Positions 1-5,333 of a DNA stretch of 7,615 nt are shown here, one piece after another. The first letter of the stretch is position 1. Every line of letters starts with the position of its first letter. The notes under the pieces are model-generated. The model worked only from the letters and a program-made list of their open reading frames with translations, had not been told where the DNA came from and searched no databases. The DNA is from Desulfurococcales archaeon. Its GTDB lineage: Archaea; Thermoproteota; Thermoprotei_A; Sulfolobales; WANQ01. Where the stretch lies: positions 1 through 7,615 of the forward strand of contig JALUDQ010000239.1 of NCBI GenBank assembly GCA_027043985.1, given 5' to 3'. The position numbers and the translations under genes were made by a program.

Positions 1-924
1 TAAGTAGTCTGGTGCCCATCCGATAATGTATACATCGAATTCTCCGTTCTCGACTTTGCTTAGGTATACTGGCCATTCTAGTGATCTAGTTGATGTCTTG
101 AATCCGAGTCTACCCCAGCTTTCTGATAGTAGTGTTGCTATTTTCTCTCTCTGAGTGTTACCAGCATTATACCATATCTCAAAGGTGTACTGGGTTGGAT
201 CTATTCCAGCCTTTTGTAATAATTCCTTGGCCTTATTTAGTCTCTCCTCATATGGTATAGCAGTATAGTTTATGATGTTGTACGTTGTGTATCCTAAGAA
301 TCCGTATGGTATGATTCCGTGTAATGGTTTTAGATAGCCCTCATAAACTGTTTGTATTATCACCTCATATGGTACTGCATAGGCTAATGCTTGCCTCACT
401 AATGTGTTATTGAATGGGGCCTTGTTACAGTTTAATACCACGTAAACGATTGAAGGCTCTAGTAATCCTTTCTCTACTACAATCTTGTAGTTGCCCATGG
501 TATATCCTTCAACGTCTGGTATGTTCTCTAATGGTATTGCAGCGGCATCAGCGGTACCTGATTGTAACATGTTTATTCTTGGTACCGGGTCATTGTTTAT
601 AATATAGATCATTCTCTTGTGGAATGCTTTCTCGGGCTTAGGTGTTGTCGTTGGTGTGGGACTAGCTGTTGTAGTTGTTGTTGGTGAGGGTGAGGGACTG
701 GTTGTCGTAGTTGTTGGTGTTGTTGGGCTTGTGGTTGTTGTTTGAGTGGTTGTTGGGCTTGGCGATGAAGTAGTTGTGGGAGAAGGTGATGGACTACTAG
801 TTGTTGGTGTTGTTGTAGTTGGAGCAGGCTTCTGGGTAGCATAGTATGCTGCTATTGCTATAATTATTATGATAATTACAGCTATTACGATTCCAGCTGT
901 TTTGGATAAACCCTTCCTAGTCAT
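1..924 (-). CDS. ABC transporter substrate-binding protein, family 5 (oligopeptide/dipeptide type), 3' end outside window
   Basis: The frame is open from ATG at 924 to the window edge, giving 308 residues with no stop. Residues 1-28 are a positively charged start (MTRKGLSK) followed by an Ile/Val/Ala membrane segment. Residues about 33-97 are almost purely Thr, Pro and Ser. From about residue 103 the protein matches the SBP_bac_5 family: MLQSGTADAAAIP (119-131) resembles the usual 'LqsGevDia.ip', and VRQALAYAV (176-184) is the family hallmark. KAKELLQKAGID and a WP-Y-L...GEFDVYIIGWAPDY stretch follow, as in DppA-like proteins. Family knowledge suggests an extracellular, membrane-anchored peptide or sugar binder feeding an ABC permease. 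Oddity: in normal members about 200 residues of the first lobe precede the LqsG region, but here the linker joins almost directly to it. This could be an internal deletion, a permuted protein or an assembly collapse. The family call is firm; the substrate is unknown. Confidence 0.88.
   Translation of the reverse strand, partial: MTRKGLSKTAGIVIAVIIIIIIAIAAYYATQKPAPTTTTPTTSSPSPSPTTTSSPSPTTTQTTTTSPTTPTTTTTSPSPSPTTTTTASPTPTTTPKPEKAFHKRMIYIINNDPVPRINMLQSGTADAAAIPLENIPDVEGYTMGNYKIVVEKGLLEPSIVYVVLNCNKAPFNNTLVRQALAYAVPYEVIIQTVYEGYLKPLHGIIPYGFLGYTTYNIINYTAIPYEERLNKAKELLQKAGIDPTQYTFEIWYNAGNTQREKIATLLSESWGRLGFKTSTRSLEWPVYLSKVENGEFDVYIIGWAPDYL
634..828 (-). repeat. Low-complexity Thr/Pro/Ser linker coding region
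   Basis: About 65 codons (residues 33-97 of the binding protein) encode runs of Thr broken by Pro and Ser-Pro, such as SPSPSP and TTTTTSP. The DNA is correspondingly A/C-rich on the coding strand, built from imperfect repeats of ACA, ACT, CCA and AGT codons. Such linkers are typical spacers, probably glycosylated, between the membrane anchor and the binding domain in crenarchaeal surface proteins. A Gln-rich open frame on the same strand (609-842) is only a frame shadow of this composition. Confidence 0.85.
841..924 (-). other. Type III (prepilin-like) signal sequence and membrane segment of the substrate-binding protein
   Basis: The first eight residues, MTRKGLSK, are followed by about 20 hydrophobic residues (TAGIVIAVIIII and on to about Y28). 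A short basic stretch ending in K-G, then Leu-Ser, then a hydrophobic helix fits the class III signal of crenarchaeal binding proteins. In Sulfolobus these are cut by the prepilin peptidase PibD after the glycine (here G5|L6). There is no lipobox cysteine. The processing site is an inference from the pattern. Confidence 0.6.
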
Positions 925-1011
925 ACTGTTAACCCTTTTATAGTCATATACAGGAAGGTGTTAATAAATTTAATTTTGTGGAAAACGGACACTCTACTGG
1001 TCGAAATAATT
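925..1011. promoter_or_regulatory. Divergent promoter region between the binding-protein gene and the 204-aa gene
   Basis: This 87-nt spacer separates two divergent starts. On the minus strand, TGTATATG (952-945) and TATAAAAG (942-935) are TATA-like. The first lies at about the right distance (centre near -25) for a leaderless transcript beginning at the ATG at 924; no clear Shine-Dalgarno precedes that ATG. On the plus strand, the A/T block at 962-977 could be a TATA box for a start near 996-1000, giving a leader of about 12-16 nt before the ATG at 1012. These are pattern matches only. Confidence 0.35.
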
Positions 1012-1626
1012 ATGGAGGTTAAAAGAAGTATTATTCTGCCATATACCGAGTGCATTGTTGAAGCTCGGGGCAAGACCCGAAGGATCTGTATTGACTCGTA
1101 TTTTATACGAAAAGTTGTGCCTATAAATGTCTCATTACTCGTCTATCCCTGCAAGGTTATAGCAAACTATGTTACTGAAAATAGGGAATCAGAGGACATT
1201 GTACTTGATGTTAATGAGAGCTGTGAGGGTATTGTTAGCTACATTATTGACGTTTATCGTGACTTGAAGAGTGATAGTTTGAAAATGTTTAAACGTATGT
1301 ACTGGTATAATGTGTCTAATCTAATAGTCCCAGTAAGATTTTCTCCCTTGATGAGAGGTAAACTGGATCGTTACGAGAAAATTGTAGGTGAGCTCACAGC
1401 CTCTGCAATGCTTCTTGATAGAGTCCTAGGTAAGGAGGTTTTGAGAGGTAATTACAATGTTGTAAACAATGGTGTTAGAACTGTAAGGCTCACGGTATTT
1501 ATGGTGGAGGATAAGATCGTTTTCTCAAATGGTATTCTAGGCAAGATATACACTAAACTATACGAAAACGATGAACTATTTAGAAAAGAGGTTCTAAGAC
1601 TGTTAAACCAAGCTAAACCTCCATAA
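1012..1626 (+). CDS. Uncharacterised protein, 204 aa
   Basis: I do not recognise this protein. It starts MEVKRSIILPYTECIV and ends LLNQAKPP. It is a mixed charged and hydrophobic soluble-looking protein with alternating beta-like and helical stretches, and has no signal peptide or membrane helix. Cysteines at 14, 26, 47 and 71 do not form a CxxC motif. The frame stays open upstream to a GTG at 958, but I prefer the ATG at 1012: the first 18 codons of the longer form would overlap the putative promoters and look unlike a protein start. Neither start has a well-placed Shine-Dalgarno. The gene is divergent from the binding-protein gene and its last 14 nt overlap the end of the convergent HTH/Zn-ribbon gene. 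A sustained open frame with normal composition supports it being real; function is unknown. Confidence 0.7.
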   Translation: MEVKRSIILPYTECIVEARGKTRRICIDSYFIRKVVPINVSLLVYPCKVIANYVTENRESEDIVLDVNESCEGIVSYIIDVYRDLKSDSLKMFKRMYWYNVSNLIVPVRFSPLMRGKLDRYEKIVGELTASAMLLDRVLGKEVLRGNYNVVNNGVRTVRLTVFMVEDKIVFSNGILGKIYTKLYENDELFRKEVLRLLNQAKPP

Positions 1627-1936
1627 TCTTAAATAATGGAGGCGTGATACGCTGGCTCTTGCATCGAGGACAGCGGCTTGGCTTACGGGGTTTGCGTAAG
1701 TCTTTGAAGACATAACCACAATTACGGCACTGTGGAGGAATCATATAGAGTAAGAGCTTACCCTTACTCTGCCTCCTAATAGTCTTTGCAATGTGTATTA
1801 AATGCTCGTAAACCTCTTTTTCACTAGTATTGGGGTCTAATCCTACTTCTAGTGCTATAGTGTAGGCATCCAGGGGTTCTCTAGTCTCCATTAATATCTT
1901 TCTTATTCTCTCTCTAATAGTGCCCTCAGTATACAA
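1613..1936 (-). CDS. Predicted transcriptional regulator, winged HTH fused to Zn ribbon (COG3357-like), 107 aa
   Basis: The N-terminal half (about residues 5-65) has the spacing of a winged helix: TIRERIRKIL (6-15), then PLDAYTIALEVGL (21-33) as a likely helix-turn-helix, then a basic stretch IRRQSKGKLLLY before a strand. The C-terminal half is a zinc ribbon with CRNC (70-73) and CPRC (89-92) on either side of a basic segment. This HTH plus Zn-ribbon order and the roughly 100-residue size fit the archaeal family COG3357, which presumably binds DNA; its targets are not known. The start is TTG at 1936, supported by a strong ribosome site (GGGAGGAG) 9 nt upstream. It is divergent from the 129-aa gene, so autoregulation through the shared spacer is possible. 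Its stop overlaps the convergent 204-aa gene. Confidence 0.85.
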   Translation of the reverse strand: MYTEGTIRERIRKILMETREPLDAYTIALEVGLDPNTSEKEVYEHLIHIAKTIRRQSKGKLLLYMIPPQCRNCGYVFKDLRKPRKPSRCPRCKSQRITPPLFKIMEV

Positions 1937-2055
1937 GATAATGTTCTCCTCCCTATATGTAGTACGGGGTATTCTCGAAATATTACTGTTCTTGGAGAAT
2001 ATTACTCTGGAGCCGTGTAGATATAGCCTACTTAATATAAAGCATTACGGGTAGT
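1937..2055. promoter_or_regulatory. Divergent intergenic region with TATA-like boxes and candidate operator repeats
   Basis: This 119-nt spacer lies between two divergent genes. For the minus gene, TAATATTT (1985-1978) would place transcription start near 1955, just ahead of its ribosome site. For the plus gene, TTAATATAA (2032-2040) and ATATAG (2021-2026) are TATA-like but neither is ideally spaced from the GTG at 2056. An inverted repeat TATTCTC (1970-1976) / GAGAATA (1995-2001) and a direct repeat AATATTACT (1979-1987 and 1998-2006, 19-nt period) interlock around the minus promoter. An operator is an inference; the region is A/T-rich and short repeats can occur by chance. Confidence 0.35.
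1946..1953 (-). promoter_or_regulatory. Ribosome binding site deciding the TTG start at 1936
   Basis: GGGAGGAG on the minus strand lies 9 nt before TTG. It contains GGAGG, complementary to the archaeal 16S tail, and is the main evidence that this non-ATG codon is the start. Confidence 0.7.
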
Positions 2056-2445
2056 GTGAGGCGGCTCCCAGTGTATCCTAGGCTTAAGAAGATTCTAGGA
2101 ATAATAGCTAACGTTGAACCCGTAACGATAATTGATTTATCAAACCTAGTGTTCGTGTTAAACGTTGAAGGATATACCAGGATAGATTATAGAGACTGGA
2201 TACCAATAAACAATATCGGTGTTATGAGCCCCTTGCTTGAGGTTGATATAGCTAGACTAGTATTCTACGGCCTACTACGTAACACTGAGAAAGGAGTAGT
2301 AACTACTCCGCTGGGGAAGGCTAAAGCCTCCAAGGAAAAGATTCCGGAGGTTCTATTAAAGAATGGTCCAAACTTGTGGCGTAGGCTAGCATTAGAATAC
2401 GCCAAGAAAACCATTATGGCGTTAAAGAGTTATTCCCCCAGCTAG
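2056..2445 (+). CDS. Uncharacterised protein with winged-helix-like pattern, 129 aa
   Basis: I do not recognise a named family. Residues 8-36 look helical (LKKILGIIANVEPVTIIDLS), followed after a loop by LLEVDIARLVFYGLL (60-74) and then G-VVTTPLGKAKA (80-91). A recognition-like helix, a 'GLL' turn, and a wing ending in T-LGKA resemble many archaeal winged-helix proteins, but no Zn site or catalytic motif is seen. The start is uncertain: GTG at 2056 has a poor ribosome site, while GTG at 2071, five codons later, has GAGG 9 nt upstream. The gene is divergent from the HTH/Zn-ribbon regulator and its last 24 nt overlap the end of the convergent HD gene. The gene is probably real; a DNA-binding role is only inferred. 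Confidence 0.65.
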   Translation: MRRLPVYPRLKKILGIIANVEPVTIIDLSNLVFVLNVEGYTRIDYRDWIPINNIGVMSPLLEVDIARLVFYGLLRNTEKGVVTTPLGKAKASKEKIPEVLLKNGPNLWRRLALEYAKKTIMALKSYSPS

Positions 2446-3924
2446 CGTAGATATATTGAAGAACTCGTCTATAGCATTATCAATTACTGTGCTTAGATCT
2501 CTATATAGCTCTTTATCCTTTACGATCTCCCGTTTAGCGTATGCTCTAACTATTACCTTTGGTACTATGCCCTCATTTACCATGAAGAATATGATATTGA
2601 ACGGCTTAGCCTCTACGAGTTCTCCTCCTCTAACATACGCTATATAGAATAAATGTGGTTCGACAAGGCTAGATAATGGGGCTGGATGTAATGTGTTGCT
2701 ATCAACCCATATGTCTTCTGGTTCAACTCGTCCGTTAAACTTTGCCTTTATTTTATCTTTAACATGTTCTTCTAGGTCTTTAACCCATTTGCTCATGTAT
2801 CGGAAAGCAATTATGGCTGGATCTATTCTTCCACTCATTGCTATCAATGGGATTTTATGATCGCTTCCAATACGTTTCCATGGATTCCGCCTATAGACGA
2901 GATTGCTAATATTCGCTTTAAGCTCGCCTGGTATATCGGGTTTATCTATTAAATCTACTAGTTTTGACACAACGTACTCGTCTGTTAATCTTATATAGGC
3001 TTGGGGATCCCCTTCTCCGAGTTTTTCAACTGCTTCGGTTAACCCGATGTACTCGTCTGCTCCTCGAAGCACTATTCCCAAGAGCTTGTTAAATGCTCGT
3101 GAAACCGGGTGGAAGTAGACATTTTCATACATTTGTGTACGATTGTTAAGATAACTTCTGAGAGCACCGAGAGATTTTGAGTCTAACGCGATATTTTCAA
3201 TTGATCCACTACTTCCTACGGGATAGCTATTCCTAATTAGTCTCTGATAATCTATTGAACCATATTCGCGTGTACCAGTATAATAGCTGTCGCGTAGTAG
3301 GAAGTCCATTATATCAGCGGGATAAATCCATGCCTTTACGATTTTGCGTACAAGTCTAAGTATAGGTTCTTGGGGTTCCCTCATATCCAATATCTTTTTA
3401 ACAACATCATATAGGTGCGGTAATCCGTATTCTTCAGCCTTCTTCAAAGTCTTCGATATACTAGTATATTCTACCAGTAGTAATCCAAGCCTCTCATGGT
3501 CACTTAAGCCTTTTGCCTTAAGCTCATTACTTGATAGAATAGTCTCCTCAAAAGCATGGCTAAAAGGTCCATGTCCTACGTCGTGCAATAGACCTGCAAT
3601 TCTAACAGCTTCTACAAGAGTATCGGGCTCATAGTCCTCTAAGGCTTTTTCATGGTATTTTAAGACGAGCGATACTATATGTGTTGAGAAGATTCCGGCG
3701 AGATGCATTACACCCAAGCTGTGCTGGAATCGTGAATGCTCTGCACCAGGGTAGACGAGATAAGACAGTTGCAATTGTTTTATTCTTCGAAGCCTTTGAA
3801 GAGGCTCTGAATCAATTATTTTTACTTCTATCTCCTTATTATAGTCTATGTAATCGTACACTGGATCCCTTATAGCATCCCACGTGAATTTTCCTAGAAA
3901 CGATATCTCAGACCTATAGGGCAC
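2422..3924 (-). CDS. HD-domain phosphohydrolase, SAMHD1/dGTPase-like (COG1078), 500 aa
   Basis: This is probably a metal-dependent phosphohydrolase, likely acting on (deoxy)nucleoside triphosphates in the cytoplasm. The HD core is plain: RFQHSLGV with H68, GLLHDVGHGPFSH with H114/D115, H118 and H123, then H143, and ADIMDFLLRDSYYTG with D204, D207 and D212. These align by eye with SAMHD1 H167, H206/D207, H210, H215, H233, D311, D314 and D319. IIDSEPLQRLR (36-46) matches the SAMHD1 segment that binds the guanine effector, and YENVYFHP (266-273) matches the substrate-contact helix. About 220 further residues form a C-terminal region I cannot assign. The start is GTG at 3924, chosen because AGGTGAT lies 6 nt upstream. 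The gene ends tail to tail with the 129-aa gene and lies 67 nt after the radical SAM gene, probably with its own promoter. The family is sure; the substrate is inferred. Confidence 0.92.
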   Translation of the reverse strand: MPYRSEISFLGKFTWDAIRDPVYDYIDYNKEIEVKIIDSEPLQRLRRIKQLQLSYLVYPGAEHSRFQHSLGVMHLAGIFSTHIVSLVLKYHEKALEDYEPDTLVEAVRIAGLLHDVGHGPFSHAFEETILSSNELKAKGLSDHERLGLLLVEYTSISKTLKKAEEYGLPHLYDVVKKILDMREPQEPILRLVRKIVKAWIYPADIMDFLLRDSYYTGTREYGSIDYQRLIRNSYPVGSSGSIENIALDSKSLGALRSYLNNRTQMYENVYFHPVSRAFNKLLGIVLRGADEYIGLTEAVEKLGEGDPQAYIRLTDEYVVSKLVDLIDKPDIPGELKANISNLVYRRNPWKRIGSDHKIPLIAMSGRIDPAIIAFRYMSKWVKDLEEHVKDKIKAKFNGRVEPEDIWVDSNTLHPAPLSSLVEPHLFYIAYVRGGELVEAKPFNIIFFMVNEGIVPKVIVRAYAKREIVKDKELYRDLSTVIDNAIDEFFNISTLAGGITL

Positions 3925-3991
3925 TATTTAATCACCTGTATCCTCAGTATTACTCTCTACTCTATAGAACAAATATAGTTATCGTAGAATT
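3925..3991 (-). promoter_or_regulatory. Promoter and ribosome site of the HD gene
   Basis: On the minus strand, CTATATTT (3978-3971) is TATA-like and would place transcription start near 3948. AGGTGAT (3937-3931), fully complementary to the 16S tail, lies 6 nt before the GTG at 3924. This suggests the HD gene has its own transcript, though read-through from the hyp/radical SAM operon is possible because I see no clear T-run terminator after the stop at 3992. Confidence 0.45.
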
Positions 3992-5329
3992 CTAACAATA
4001 ACGTATCCTAATTCTATTAACTAGCTTTTTACCAGTAAAAATAACACCCATAACCCTATAACGATGTATCATCTCAGCTTCTCTCTCTTGTTGAAGCCAA
4101 TCACCATATACCAATCCCTTACCGAGAAGCTTGAAAAGCCTCCTTCTCAGCCATGGATTTATTCTCCCAGGAGGCGCTTCAGCAAAAGGTGTACCCGGTA
4201 ACGGCATGAAAGTATGTGCGTGTATTCTAGCACCCATGGCAGCGAGCTTTTCTATTACCTTAATCGTTTCCTCTAAGTCCTCTCTAGTCTCACCTGGTAA
4301 CCCAAATATGAAGTCAACGTCTACTCTGAACCCGGCTTTCGTTAATGCTTCTGTAGCATTAATTATATCGTCAACACTGTGTCCTCTATTAATTATTTTA
4401 AGCAGTCTATCACTGCCGCTTTGTGCTCCAATAATGATTGACTTATTTGAAACGTATCTTTTAACCATTCTAGCCAATTCGTAGTCAACAGAATCTGGTC
4501 TAACCTCACTTGGAAAGGTCCCGAAGAATATCCGGCCGTCATATTTTCTCGTTAGCTCGTAGAGTGATGAGAGGAACTCTTCAAGTAGGCTAGCATCCGG
4601 TTTGCGGCCATCCTTACTTAGGTATGCAAAAGAGTTGGGGGCTATGAATCTTAAATCACGCATACCTTGTTTCAATAATATATTCGAGTAATAGAGGACG
4701 GAGTCGATTGACCGGTAAATGGGTTTAGCCTTAAACATAAAAGATACTTGACAATATTTACAAGCCCAAGGACAACCTCGCATTATCTCAATTGGATTAA
4801 ACCTATTTCGCCAATAGGGGAACGGCGGGTACTCATCTAAGTTTACTCTCCTTACCCTCCTATTTACTACCACCTTATCTATGTGCTCATCATAGTATGC
4901 GATACCGCAGGCGTCTTCCAATGGTTTATTGTTTTCTACTGCTTCTACGAGTTCCCGTATAGTTTCCTCGGCTTCCCCATAAGCTATATAATTGAATCCT
5001 AACTTAAGTAGGCTTCCAACGGGGTCTCCTGTTGGATGAGGTCCACCCCCAATTAGGACTACATCTCTATGGTAACGTTTAAGGAGTCCAATGAGGCTCT
5101 CTACGTGAGGTAGCTGTGTAGATAGGACAGTTATACCCACTAGGACTCTACGGTAAAGTCTCTTGAGCATTGAAATAGTTTCTAGCAACGGTGTTTTGAA
5201 TGGGGAATCAACTACATATACATCTATTGGTGATAGATCATCTTTCTCTAGCGCTGCTACTAGTGCGTTTACACTATACTTGGTCTGCTTGGTTGAGTAG
5301 AACAGCAGGGCTGAAGAAGACTTTCTCAA
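3992..5329 (-). CDS. B12-binding-domain radical SAM protein (MJ_1487-like), 445 aa
   Basis: Residues about 5-135 form a Rossmann-like cobalamin-binding domain: VGITVLSTQ (64-72), LIGGGPHPTGDP (92-103) and YGEAEETIREL (117-127) are typical of the B12 domain in radical SAM enzymes. I do not see the classical DxHxxG cobalt-ligand motif, which many of these proteins lack. The radical SAM core follows, with CPWACKYC giving C186, C190 and C193 for the [4Fe-4S] cluster, and DFIFGLPGETREDLEE downstream. The layout and size recall the archaeal MJ_1487 family, whose reaction is unknown as far as I know. The start is TTG at 5329, 4 nt after the hypD stop, with AAGGA 7 nt upstream overlapping the hypD end; the conserved-looking FYSTKQTKYSVNALVAALE begins right after it. 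It is almost certainly cotranscribed with hypE and hypD. A link to hydrogenase maturation is inferred from position only. Confidence 0.88.
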   Translation of the reverse strand: MRKSSSALLFYSTKQTKYSVNALVAALEKDDLSPIDVYVVDSPFKTPLLETISMLKRLYRRVLVGITVLSTQLPHVESLIGLLKRYHRDVVLIGGGPHPTGDPVGSLLKLGFNYIAYGEAEETIRELVEAVENNKPLEDACGIAYYDEHIDKVVVNRRVRRVNLDEYPPFPYWRNRFNPIEIMRGCPWACKYCQVSFMFKAKPIYRSIDSVLYYSNILLKQGMRDLRFIAPNSFAYLSKDGRKPDASLLEEFLSSLYELTRKYDGRIFFGTFPSEVRPDSVDYELARMVKRYVSNKSIIIGAQSGSDRLLKIINRGHSVDDIINATEALTKAGFRVDVDFIFGLPGETREDLEETIKVIEKLAAMGARIHAHTFMPLPGTPFAEAPPGRINPWLRRRLFKLLGKGLVYGDWLQQEREAEMIHRYRVMGVIFTGKKLVNRIRIRYC

Positions 5330-5333
5330 TTTT

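Noticed and set aside
609..842. A Gln-rich open frame on the minus strand (77 codons).
   Set aside because: It is the out-of-frame reading of the Thr/Pro/Ser linker of the binding-protein gene; the repeated CAA/CAG-like codons come from ACA/CCA repeats shifted by one base.
958..1011. An 18-codon N-terminal extension of the 204-aa protein from GTG 958.
   Set aside because: The segment overlaps A/T-rich promoter-like sequence. The purine stretch AGGAAG runs directly into the GTG with no spacing, so it cannot act as its ribosome site.
3985..3994. The perfect palindrome TAGAATTCTA at the radical SAM stop codon.
   Set aside because: Ten bases, with no loop, no following T-run and no second copy; too short to call a terminator or operator.
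4563..4569. GTGATGA resembling a C box of an archaeal C/D guide RNA.
   Set aside because: No matching D box (CTGA) at guide-RNA spacing and no C'/D' pair; it lies inside the radical SAM gene.
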